Positions 45,555 through 53,112 of a stretch of 64,000 bases of DNA are shown here, piece after piece (positions within the stretch are counted from its first letter, which is position 1; each line of letters starts with the position of its first letter). The DNA comes from Polyangiaceae bacterium (GTDB lineage: Bacteria; Myxococcota_A; Polyangia; Polyangiales; Polyangiaceae), in the NCBI GenBank assembly GCA_013361525.1, contig JABFXY010000107.1, positions 62,001 to 126,000 on the forward strand. Reading direction: 5' to 3'. A program made the translations under genes and the position numbers. Under the pieces are notes generated by a model that was given only the letters and a program-made list of their open reading frames with translations, did not search any database and was not told the origin of the DNA.

Positions 45555-45796
45555 CGCGCCTTCTTCTGCTGAAGGGGGTCAGCCTGCACGGGCTTGCCGT
45601 CGACCATCTCGGCGCTCTGGTCGACTGCGCCGCGGGGGGCGTGCTCATCGACGAGCTGGCTGAGGACGGGGTGCGCTTCGAGCGCGTCCTGCACGGCGGA
45701 CCGCAGGTGCTTCATCGCGAGCGGCGATAGAAGGTCGGCATAGGGATCGACGGCGTCGTCGACCAGATCGTCGATGTACTCGTCGCGCAACGACAT
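45551..45796 (-). CDS. Small partner of the second sigma factor
   Basis: An 81-residue protein with an acidic N-terminus (YIDDLVDDAVDPYADLLSP), a helix (LAMKHLRSAVQDAL) and a basic end (LQQKKAR). It resembles the 85-residue partner at 26569-26826 in size, layout and the VDQSAEM/VNQSGDL block. It overlaps the sigma gene (ATGA). A possible sigma regulator, by analogy only. Confidence 0.78.
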   Translation of the reverse strand: MSLRDEYIDDLVDDAVDPYADLLSPLAMKHLRSAVQDALEAHPVLSQLVDEHAPRGAVDQSAEMVDGKPVQADPLQQKKAR

Positions 45797-46280
45797 ATCG
45801 ACATGAGAACAGCCAGCCGCGGGGCGGGCAACCCGGAAGCCGCGTGCTTCTGAGTACTTGTGATCCCAGTCAGGGCGTCGCCTTCGAGCGCGGGGACGTC
45901 AGCTTGGACGTTCGTGTTCGTCTCGGACGGCAAGGGGTGGGTGGCGGCGCGAGTAATGTCGAGAAATGTTCGCCGCCCATTCATTTTCTTTCCAGATCGG
46001 GCATCCCCGACCGGATAACCAATCAGAGGGTCGCGAGGCGGCGAGCGAGCCCGGCGGGAACGGAGGCGATGCTTCTAGACCGCACCATTGCCGCGAAGGA
46101 GGGGCGTATCCGCGCCGGCTGAGAGACCGCCGGAGGTGTCTTCGTGTGTCCCGGTTCGTCCGGGCTTGCCATTGATGACGTAACCGCTCTGCCGCGCGCC
46201 CCCATCGGCCGCGGACAAGCACATCGCATTCACCCGCGACACGCGCGTAGCGCGCCGTCGCAACGCAGAGGTCTATTCCC
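45797..46280. promoter_or_regulatory. Divergent control region of the HerA locus
   Basis: This 484-bp gap lies between the sigma pair (minus) and the HerA operon (plus). It carries a small hairpin (CCCGG-ttcgt-CCGGG, 46150-46164). No gene is supported. Both promoters should lie here. Confidence 0.45.
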
Positions 46281-47201
46281 ATGACGATGAACAACCCCGG
46301 CGCTCCGGCCCCCGACGCCCCCGCGCCGATTCCGCAGCTTCGGTTCACGCAAGCATTCGAGACCGTTCGTTCGGTCGCCGCTGCGATTCCGAAGGACGAT
46401 TTCATACTCATCACGCTCGATCCTGAAGCAGCCGTTACCACGACCATCGGTTGCATCGCGAAGATCGTGGCGCAGCGTGCGCAGATCGTGGAACAGCTGC
46501 CGCGCTTCGATCTCAATCACGTCGATCGGCTCGAGACCTATGCGCTCGCGCTGGGCTCGGCGGAGTCGCGCTACAAGGCGGCGTCCAAGCCGGCCGAGCC
46601 CGTGCAAGAGCTCGCGGAAAAGCTGATCAAGATCCGTGACCTGCTCGTGTCGGACATCACGGCGCTCGCGAATCGCAAACTGCTCGACGGTGAGCGACTC
46701 AAGACGCTCAATGGGACGCACGGCTACCGGAACGTCGGATTCGATGTCCTGATGCTTTGCGCGATGCTTCGGGAGAATTGGGACTCCGTCTCCGGCCGCA
46801 CTGGCGTGCAAACGGCAGAGATCAACGAAGCCGAGGAGCTCGCCGATCGTCTCATCAGCGCTGTCGGCCGTCGCGAGCAAGGTGAGGCAGCGGTCGCCGA
46901 GGCGACCGAGATGCGCCAGCGCGTCTTCACGCTCTTCATGCGCACGTACGAGGAGGTCCGTCGCGCCATTACGTACCTCCGCTGGCACGACGACGACGTG
47001 GACCGCATTGCGCCTTCGCTCTACACGACGGGCCGCTCCGCGCGCCGAAAGAGCGACATCGAGCCCAAGCCGGAGACTCCTCCGGCGGGAGGCGCGTCGC
47101 CGGCTTCTCCAACCGGTCCGGCTGCTCCGACCGCACCGGTCGCAACCGGTGGCTCCGCGGCGCCGGGCATGCCCGACAACGAGCCCTTCGGCCCCGCGTG
47201 A
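46281..47201 (+). CDS. Helical protein A of the HerA locus (paralogue pair)
   Basis: A 306-residue, mostly helical protein with a Pro/Ala-rich tail (about 265-306). It is a paralogue of the 282-residue protein at 49117-49962. Shared blocks include MLRENWD/LLRENWE, NEAEELADRLISAVGRRE/DNAEELADRLTTAVGLRE, FTLFMRTYEEVRRA/FTLFERSYQEVRRI and DRIAPSLY/ERIAPSIY. There is no catalytic motif. It is 30 bp upstream of the HerA gene. The pair flanks the ATPase and the palindrome array, so they are candidates for its DNA-binding or structural subunits. Confidence 0.87.
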   Translation: MTMNNPGAPAPDAPAPIPQLRFTQAFETVRSVAAAIPKDDFILITLDPEAAVTTTIGCIAKIVAQRAQIVEQLPRFDLNHVDRLETYALALGSAESRYKAASKPAEPVQELAEKLIKIRDLLVSDITALANRKLLDGERLKTLNGTHGYRNVGFDVLMLCAMLRENWDSVSGRTGVQTAEINEAEELADRLISAVGRREQGEAAVAEATEMRQRVFTLFMRTYEEVRRAITYLRWHDDDVDRIAPSLYTTGRSARRKSDIEPKPETPPAGGASPASPTGPAAPTAPVATGGSAAPGMPDNEPFGPA

Positions 47202-47231
47202 CGTGCGCGTCGTCTCTGAGGACCAACAACG

Positions 47232-48614
47232 ATGAAGCCCAAGCTCCACCTCGGGACCACCCGTCCCCTCGACGGTCGCAAGATCGTCAGCCCGCTCCAC
47301 ATCCCTGCCCACCATCTCGTCACGCACGGTTGCGTTTTGGGTATGACCGGATCGGGCAAAACCGGATTGGTGATGGTGATGATCGAGGAGGCGCTGCGCG
47401 CATCGGTGCCGGTCCTCGTGATCGACGTCAAAGGCGATATTCCCAATCTGCTTCTCGCATTCTCGAGCTTCGATCCCAAGGTGATCGCCCCGTGGGTCGA
47501 AGCTTCACCAAACGACCCCAATGGCGATCTCGCGACCGCTACCCGCCTCGCTGAAGATCGCCGGAAGGGTCTCGCAGCAAACGGCATTGGCGAGGTCGAG
47601 CTCGTCGACTTCGTCAAACGCACCCACGTGCGTGTCATCACGCCCGGCGCCGACGCGGGCGAGCTCCTCCACGTCCTCTCCGCGCTCGAGCGTCGCTCGG
47701 CGCGGTGGGACACCGATGTCGAGGGCGCCCGCGCGGCATTGAGCGCTGCCATCTCCCTCATTCTGCGGTTGCTCGGTCGCGATCCCGATCCGGCGCGCAG
47801 CCGCGAGCACGTCCTTCTCTCCGTTTTGGCCGAGCGGCGCCTGTCGAGTGGACAGGACGCGGATATCGGCTCGCTCTTGCCCGAGATCGTCGACCCACCG
47901 CTCGCCACCATTGGGGCGTTGGACGTCGAGGGCTTCATGTCGAAGCGCGCGCGGCGCGATCTCGCCGCGGCGCTCAATACCCTGCTCGCGTCACCTTCGT
48001 TCGCGAGCTGGCGCCAGGGCGAGACGCTCGACGTCGGCGCGTGGATGCAACCCGTCGACGGCAAGACCCCGGCGACCATTCTCAGCGTCGCACACCTCGA
48101 CGACGACGAACGCGCCCTCGTGCTGGGCGTCGTCCTCGAAGAAGTCCTCACCTGGGTGCGCAGTCTCCCCGGTACGCAGCGCCTCAAAGCGCTCATCGTC
48201 TTCGACGAGGTCTACGGGTTCCTGCCTCCGCATCCGGCTTCACCGCCAACCAAGCGCCCGCTCGTCGCCTTGATGAAGCAGGCGCGCGCTTATGGGGTCG
48301 GCGTCCTCGTCGCGACGCAGAACCCGATGGACCTCGACTATCGCGCCCTCAGCAACGCCGGCCTCTGGTGCCTCGGAAGGCTGCAGACCGACGCAGATCG
48401 CGAACGCGTCCTCGACGGGTTGGCCAATGAAGCCGGGAATGGCCAATCCGCCGAGGAGCTCAGCGATGTCCTGAAGCGCCTGCAGCCACGCTGGTTCGTG
48501 GTTCGCGACGCGCAGAGCGGTGGGCCGAGCGTCTTGCTCCAACCGCGGTGGGCGATGTCCTTCCTGCGCGGGCCGATGACGCGGCAGGAGATCAAGCGGG
48601 CTAGACGGAAGTAG
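47232..48614 (+). CDS. HerA/VirB4-like P-loop ATPase
   Basis: A 460-residue protein. HAS-barrel-like start LHIPAHHLVTHGCVLG, Walker A GMTGSGKTG (about 37-45), VLVIDVKGDIPN after it, Walker B ALIVFDEVYGFL (about 320-331), and the motor motif VGVLVATQNPMDLDYRALSN. This is the FtsK/HerA family of hexameric DNA translocases, which often work with a nuclease (NurA, DUF4297 or Sir2 partners are known). Here the linked nuclease is of SNase type. The last codons of the gene carry an extra copy of the array palindrome (48593-48604). Confidence 0.93.
   Translation: MKPKLHLGTTRPLDGRKIVSPLHIPAHHLVTHGCVLGMTGSGKTGLVMVMIEEALRASVPVLVIDVKGDIPNLLLAFSSFDPKVIAPWVEASPNDPNGDLATATRLAEDRRKGLAANGIGEVELVDFVKRTHVRVITPGADAGELLHVLSALERRSARWDTDVEGARAALSAAISLILRLLGRDPDPARSREHVLLSVLAERRLSSGQDADIGSLLPEIVDPPLATIGALDVEGFMSKRARRDLAAALNTLLASPSFASWRQGETLDVGAWMQPVDGKTPATILSVAHLDDDERALVLGVVLEEVLTWVRSLPGTQRLKALIVFDEVYGFLPPHPASPPTKRPLVALMKQARAYGVGVLVATQNPMDLDYRALSNAGLWCLGRLQTDADRERVLDGLANEAGNGQSAEELSDVLKRLQPRWFVVRDAQSGGPSVLLQPRWAMSFLRGPMTRQEIKRARRK
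48593..48604. repeat. Additional copy of the array palindrome in the HerA 3' end
   Basis: CAAGCGGGCTAG differs from array unit 6 (CAAGCTGGCTAG) at one base. It lies inside the last HerA codons (IKRAR). Its distance to unit 1 is 39 bp instead of 42. Confidence 0.65.
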
Positions 48615-48631
48615 GACCTTAGCGCCGCGGA

Positions 48632-49063
48632 CAAGCTGGCTTGGTCGCGATTGGAAGGGTCGAGGCCGAACGCCAAGCCAGCTAGGAATTTTCGCTGACA
48701 TACAGGCGCGCCGAACAAGCTGGCTTGGAACTTTTCCTCGCTCGTCGGCAGAAAAAACAACCCAGCTTGGCATCAACTCTTTGCTTCGAGAATCGCAGCC
48801 AAGCTGGCTTGGGGAATTTTCTCGGGGCCCGGCAACAACGACAAGCTGGCTAGTGGCCGGAGCCGCAGAGCTCGCTCAAAACCCAAGCCAGCTTGGAAAT
48901 TTTTGAGGCTGGCACGCGGAGCAGCAAAGCCAGCTTGCCGTGTAAACGGGTCACGCGGCTTAAAAGCCAAGCCAGCTTGTACTTCACCCTAATACTGCAG
49001 CACAGGCAGCAAGCCAGATTGCCCCGAATGCGCTCACTGCGTCTCCGGATCCAAGCTAGCTTC
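48632..49063. repeat. Array of 11 palindromes at exact 42-bp pitch
   Basis: The unit is CAAGC-NN-GCTTG (12 bp) with a 30-bp interval. Units start at 48632, 48674, 48716, 48758, 48800, 48842, 48884, 48926, 48968, 49010 and 49052: ten successive steps of exactly 42 bp. Arms are conserved in nearly all units (single changes in units 2, 4, 6, 8, 10 and 11). The central pair is TG in units 1, 3, 5, 6, CA in 2, 4, 7-10 and TA in 11. Intervals differ, but four of them begin GAA followed within one or two bases by a T4-T5 run. The pitch equals four helical turns, so all sites face one side of the DNA. The array fills the gap between the HerA gene and protein B. It is CRISPR-like in rhythm but not a CRISPR by repeat length. 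Confidence 0.95.
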
Positions 49064-49116
49064 CTCCATCACTCGTATCGGAGCCCACGGCCCCGGTGAC
49101 TCGAGGATTCAACGTC

Positions 49117-49962
49117 ATGAGCAACCAATTTCCGGGTGACTTCCAGGCGGCGAGGCCGCGGGCGGCGTTTCATGCCGCGCGCGACCAGATCAACCAGATC
49201 CCCGACGACAGACTCATCCCGATCAAGGTCGATATCGAGACGGCGATCACCACCGTATTGGGCTGTGCGCCCCACTTGGAGAAGCTCCGGCCCGAGGTCG
49301 CGAGTGCATTGCCGGGGCACGGTCTCGGACCCTACGACAACGTGGAGCTGTACGCCCTCGCGCTGTCACATGCGCATTCGCTGCATAAGGCAGCGGCGCG
49401 TCCGCCGGAACCAATCCCGGCCCTCGTCGCCGCAGCCACCGTCGTGCGCACGCGACTGGTCACGGACATCATCGCGCTCGTCGAGCGGGGACGGCTCCCG
49501 AAGGATGCACTGCAGAAGCTGCGCGGAACCACAGGGTTCAGCAATCTTGGTTACGACCTGCTCTTCGTCTCGACGCTATTGCGGGAGAACTGGGAAACGA
49601 TACAGGCCAAGACGGCGATCGAATCGGCGGAGCTCGATAACGCAGAAGAGCTCGCCGACCGGTTGACCACAGCCGTTGGTCTACGAGAGCACGCTGTCAA
49701 AGCGCGGCTCGAGGCGACAAGAACGCGTCATCAGGCTTTCACGCTCTTCGAGCGAAGCTACCAAGAAGTACGCCGGATTGTCGCTTTCGTTCGCTACTAC
49801 GAGGGCGACGCCGAGCGCATTGCACCATCGATCTATCGCGGTCGCGGCGGGCGAGGCAAGACGCCCAAGTCCGTTTCCAATGGCGCCGCGAGCCCTGCAC
49901 CGACCGCCCCCGTCGCGAACGCGAATGACGGTCCCATCACACCGTCGGGGGAATCACAATGA
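49117..49962 (+). CDS. Helical protein B of the HerA locus (paralogue pair)
   Basis: About 281 residues from the ATG at 49117 (MSNQFPGDF), preferred over GTG at 49096 because a GAGG lies about 10 bp upstream of it. It is a paralogue of protein A at 46281-47201, with strongest similarity over residues 150-250. It begins 53 bp after the last array unit, so the array may also control it. It overlaps the SNase gene by 4 bp (ATGA). Confidence 0.86.
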   Translation: MSNQFPGDFQAARPRAAFHAARDQINQIPDDRLIPIKVDIETAITTVLGCAPHLEKLRPEVASALPGHGLGPYDNVELYALALSHAHSLHKAAARPPEPIPALVAAATVVRTRLVTDIIALVERGRLPKDALQKLRGTTGFSNLGYDLLFVSTLLRENWETIQAKTAIESAELDNAEELADRLTTAVGLREHAVKARLEATRTRHQAFTLFERSYQEVRRIVAFVRYYEGDAERIAPSIYRGRGGRGKTPKSVSNGAASPAPTAPVANANDGPITPSGESQ

Positions 49963-50843
49963 AGCATAAGAATTGGTTTCCGACACCCCACCTTTGGGGC
50001 CGACTCGAATACGCGCCGGACGAGCTACTCCGCCCTGACGGCGACACGATTCACCTGCGCGACGTCATGCTCCTCCACGGCGGGCGGCGCTTTCGTCCGG
50101 CGGCTGGCGCGCTCGAAGTCACGATGCCCGGGCACACGCGACCGCGTACCTTGCTCTTTCGCGGAACGGAGCGGCCCTACCTGCCGATTCGGTTGTCAGG
50201 TCTCGACGCCCCCGAGGCCCATTACGTCGCCAGCGTGCGACCCAATCCCGACGGGCCGACCTACCGCATACGCGAGGGTCGCCACGTCCAGGTCTGCCAG
50301 CCGTATCACCAGCCCGCGTTCCAATACATTCGTCGCGTCGAGGCTCGGTCGCGCTACCTGCTCATCGAGATCGATCGCGACGTGACCGATCGGCGCGGGC
50401 GCGTTCTCGGCTTCGTCTTCGCCAGCGACGAGCACGCAAACAAGAAGATCTTCGTCTCGCTGGAGCTCGTGCGCCGCGGCCTCGCGTTCCCCTACGTCTT
50501 CGAGTCCGCTGCCGACTATCGGCCGCGGCTGCTCGCGGCGGGTGCGACGGCGCGACGCGAACGGCAGGGCGTGTGGGCGCGGTATAGCGATGCACCGATG
50601 GCCTATCGCGACGCCGCATGGGCTGTTTTGGCCGCGAAGAACGGCGTCGTGCCCAAGGGCCGGCTCAACCACCCGATGATCTTCCGGCGGGTCGTCGAGG
50701 CCGGGCAGCTGCACGGTTTCGATCTGAATGCGGCGCTCCGCAAATACGACGTCATTGATGATGCAACGGGCGACCTCTTCCCCGGACACCGCTATGAGCG
50801 CGTGCCTGTCGAGCGGCGAGTTTGGGCGCCGCATCGGAGCTGA
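49959..50843 (+). CDS. SNase (thermonuclease)-family nuclease
   Basis: A 294-residue protein. SNase-fold signature in order: DGDT (27-30), RLSGLDAPE (78-86, supplying Arg, Asp and Glu of the active site), QYIRRV (about 122-127), DRRGRVLGFVF (144-154, catalytic Arg) and VSLELVRRGLAFPYVF...YRPRLLAAGATARRERQGVW. The calcium- and phosphate-binding residues appear intact, so activity is plausible. A 60-residue C-terminal extension is unrecognised. No signal peptide, so it acts in the cytosol, unlike most bacterial SNases. It overlaps protein B. Confidence 0.9.
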   Translation: MKHKNWFPTPHLWGRLEYAPDELLRPDGDTIHLRDVMLLHGGRRFRPAAGALEVTMPGHTRPRTLLFRGTERPYLPIRLSGLDAPEAHYVASVRPNPDGPTYRIREGRHVQVCQPYHQPAFQYIRRVEARSRYLLIEIDRDVTDRRGRVLGFVFASDEHANKKIFVSLELVRRGLAFPYVFESAADYRPRLLAAGATARRERQGVWARYSDAPMAYRDAAWAVLAAKNGVVPKGRLNHPMIFRRVVEAGQLHGFDLNAALRKYDVIDDATGDLFPGHRYERVPVERRVWAPHRS

Positions 50844-50848
50844 CGGCC

Positions 50849-51037
50849 ATGTGGGGGGTCGTCACAGCCCAGGAGGTGCGTGAAGCCGAGCTCCTGGTCG
50901 AGGAGGCATTGGCTGCGTTCGCGGATACGCTGCCCGATCGCGTGGTTGAACAGGTGCGGGTGGCGATGATCGAGGGATTGCTGTGTTCCGAGGATGGACG
51001 GCTGGTGCTGGCGCGCCTTGCGGGTGCGCGCGGATAG
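50849..51037 (+). CDS. Small acidic protein after the SNase gene
   Basis: 62 residues from the ATG at 50849 (MWGVVTAQEVREAEL). It is acidic and helical, with TLPDRVVEQVRVAMIEGLLCSED weakly resembling the middle of the two small sigma partners at 26.6 and 45.6 kb. It starts 5 bp after the nuclease stop and probably ends the operon. Could be a nuclease inhibitor or sigma partner; not recognised. Confidence 0.68.
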   Translation: MWGVVTAQEVREAELLVEEALAAFADTLPDRVVEQVRVAMIEGLLCSEDGRLVLARLAGARG

Positions 51038-51049
51038 GTCCGCCCGACG

Positions 51050-51202
51050 TCACGGCGCCGCGCGGCGAATCGCGCTTGGCATGAATAGAGCCCGGTCGAC
51101 ACGCTTCGCTGACTCGGGGCGTCCGAATACAACGCTGATCTTCTGGCGAAGCTGATTGATGAAGTCGGGGTTCTTCGAGATCCAGCCGAAAACGGCTGCT
51201 GC
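51050..51202 (-). pseudogene. C-terminal remnant of a minus-strand gene
   Basis: About 50 gene-like codons (for example GWISKNPDFINQLRQKISVVF and AKRVDRALFMPSAIRR) end at a TGA (51050-51052). Tandem stops lie just upstream and there is no start. Family not recognised. Confidence 0.4.
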
Positions 51203-51244
51203 TCATCAATGGGGACCGGGCCGACGCGGAGAGAGTCGCCCCCC

Positions 51245-51434
51245 AACGAACGTCGGCCGATGCCTAGCGTCGATTCGCAAACGTCCCGGCGTGAACTCGA
51301 TCAAGGCCGCCGAAGCGCTCTGAATCGCGCCGCCCTCTTGGGTGAATGTGGTGCGCCGCCAGGTGATGCTGGGTCGGCTCCGCAAGGAAGGCCACGGCCG
51401 TCGAACGCGCCTCTGGGTGATTGACCAGCGCTAG
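51245..51434 (+). pseudogene. Remnant of a small plus-strand gene
   Basis: A frame with KRPGVNSIKAAEAL, an in-frame TGA, then VRRQVMLGRLRKEGHGRRTR and LWVIDQR to a TAG at 51432-51434. It looks like the wreck of a small winged-helix-type protein gene. The rest of the 51038-51490 gap holds nothing else I can support. Confidence 0.35.
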
Positions 51435-51490
51435 GCGCTTGTGGTCGGCTTGTGCCTTATGGCCGCCAACCCGCAGCTCCAATTCGTGTG

Positions 51491-52708
51491 ATGGGCGACC
51501 CCCTTATCTACCCGACGTGGTACAATCCGGTTTCGCTGGGGTTTAAGCTTCCGCTCCCGACGCACCTACCACCCGTCGAGACGCAGCGGGCCGCTCGTCT
51601 TCGCTTTCTCGCCGATTCGACGGTGTTCCAGCCGATGCCGAAGGAGGAGCTTGAGGGGCTTTGCTATTCGCTTGCCCTCACACTCACCCGCGCCGAGTAC
51701 CACGAGGCTCGCTTCGGTCAGGTTGTCGCCCATCTCGAGGAACGCCGCGTTGGTTTGCAAACGGCGTTCACCTGGGACCTACAGGCGAAGTACGCGGTCT
51801 TTGAGGCTGCGGCGGCTTTAGGTGCCGCTCGTCAGCTACTCGACGAGCTAGCACACCTTATCGCTCGACGGCACGGCGTCTCATCAGCGAAGAAGCTGAA
51901 GAACCAATGGTCCGCGAATGAACTGTTCGACGCTGACCTGTCCGTAGAAACGGACCTTGCGATCGCAGAGGTGAACGCACTGCGAAAGCATTTGAAGGCC
52001 TACAAGACGCTGAATCTCTACCGGAACGTTCTGATCCATCGTGGCTGGCGAGATCTGTTCGGTAAGTACGTTCCACGAGGTTTCCAAGAGAAGACGGAGA
52101 GGACGGATCCCTCTCGCGACGTGCTGCTCGTTCCAGACAGGAAATCGATCGAAGGGTTCAAGAAACAGCACGAATGGACCTTCAAAGACGGCGATCGACT
52201 CGAAGACGTTCTGGTGGGGTCCCTCGACGGCGTGCGAGCGATGGTCGACGATGTGTGTGATGTCTGGGGCGTTCCGGAGCCGAAGCCTGGAACCCATCCC
52301 GATCTATGCAATCTGATGCTGCCGCTGCCAGCACCTGCCCCGCTCAGCTATTCGGTGCGTGATGCGATCGTGTTGCCATTCTTCACGTCGGAGTCCGCCG
52401 CCAAGCAATTCGCCGCCTACCCCACCCGCCGACACCTGAGGCTCGCACGTCTACCACTCGTGATGAGCGCTCCTCCGGAACGGGTGATGGCCTTTGCCTT
52501 CTCCGCCGAGTTACTGCGGCGCCTGGTCGCAATCCAGAAGCGCCATTACGTTGAGATTGCCATTGACGCTGTTACGCCTCCGGGCGAGGGGTTGCAATAC
52601 GAGGCAGCATCTCGGGGGCTTCTGACGGATCTCATTACCGGCGAGCCTCCTATGATCCGGCAAGACGTGGTTGATGCCGGAGCGCTCTTCTGTTGGTCAG
52701 CGGTGTGA
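51491..52708 (+). CDS. HEPN-motif protein, candidate RNase
   Basis: About 405 residues from the ATG at 51491 (MGDPLIYPTW). The middle is helical with a RNVLIH motif (Arg178 to His183) in the context YKTLNLYRNVLIHRGW, matching the R-(N)-x3/4-H active site of HEPN ribonucleases of the Cthe_2314-like type. The helices before it (AALGAARQLLDELAHLIARR) fit the four-helix HEPN bundle. The C-terminal 150 residues are unrecognised. HEPN domains are frequent in defence and toxin systems. Confidence 0.75.
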   Translation: MGDPLIYPTWYNPVSLGFKLPLPTHLPPVETQRAARLRFLADSTVFQPMPKEELEGLCYSLALTLTRAEYHEARFGQVVAHLEERRVGLQTAFTWDLQAKYAVFEAAAALGAARQLLDELAHLIARRHGVSSAKKLKNQWSANELFDADLSVETDLAIAEVNALRKHLKAYKTLNLYRNVLIHRGWRDLFGKYVPRGFQEKTERTDPSRDVLLVPDRKSIEGFKKQHEWTFKDGDRLEDVLVGSLDGVRAMVDDVCDVWGVPEPKPGTHPDLCNLMLPLPAPAPLSYSVRDAIVLPFFTSESAAKQFAAYPTRRHLRLARLPLVMSAPPERVMAFAFSAELLRRLVAIQKRHYVEIAIDAVTPPGEGLQYEAASRGLLTDLITGEPPMIRQDVVDAGALFCWSAV

Positions 52709-52712
52709 CCAC

Positions 52713-53081
52713 TCACGCTTGAACCAACCGCCCGTCCACGAACCTCCACGGGCTCTCGTGGGCCTCGAAAGCTCGATTGCACGCAGTCACCCACTCCCCG
52801 TGGAGGTCCCGCCCCTTGAGCGGCGTCTCCCTCAAGACCGTCGCGATGAGCCCAGCGACGGCGATGACATCCCGCCTCGTCTCGAGGTGCGGCTGAAGGG
52901 TGATCGCCATCGTCTCCCCGCTCCGCGGGCACGTGTCCGCGTGTCGGCCCGAGACCTCGGCGAACAGCCGGCTCGTCGCGTCGTTCTTGTGCGGCATCGA
53001 GACGCCGCGCAGAAGCCTGCTCAAGACGTTGGCGAGGTCAGGTCGTAAACCGTCGGTCGGCTCCGGATTGGTGCTGCTCAC
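52713..53081 (-). CDS. Hypothetical protein, 122 aa
   Basis: A soluble protein with no motif recognised. It contains a Cys-His sequence (RHADTCPRSGETM) mid-protein and a helical C-terminal half (RDVIAVAGLIATVLRE). It is convergent with the HEPN gene and 31 bp downstream of the DUF4238 gene on the same strand, perhaps its operon partner. Confidence 0.7.
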   Translation of the reverse strand: MSSTNPEPTDGLRPDLANVLSRLLRGVSMPHKNDATSRLFAEVSGRHADTCPRSGETMAITLQPHLETRRDVIAVAGLIATVLRETPLKGRDLHGEWVTACNRAFEAHESPWRFVDGRLVQA

Positions 53082-53112
53082 CTGTACAGTATCAACCGAC
53101 GGGGCGAGAGCG

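Noticed and set aside
46150..46164. Small hairpin in the HerA control region as a riboswitch or small RNA
   Set aside because: Only a 5-bp stem with no further conserved structure visible; kept as a note in the gap entry.
48580..48902. Array as a coding sequence for 14-residue peptide repeats of (P/T)S(W/Q)LG type
   Set aside because: 42 bp is a multiple of three and one plus frame is open for about six units, but it has no ATG or supported start, hits stops from unit 7 on, and the palindrome gives the same peptide pattern on the minus strand. The W/Q alternation follows the TG/CA centre, so conservation acts on DNA.
48240..48970. Minus-strand open frames across the HerA 3' end and the array (48240-48776 and 48773-48970)
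   Set aside because: They are shadows of the ATPase gene and of the palindromes; composition and start context do not support translation.
48632..49063. Canonical CRISPR array
   Set aside because: Repeats are only 12-14 bp and palindromic, arms vary, and no cas genes are present. The pitch is CRISPR-like, but the element is better treated as a phased palindrome array.
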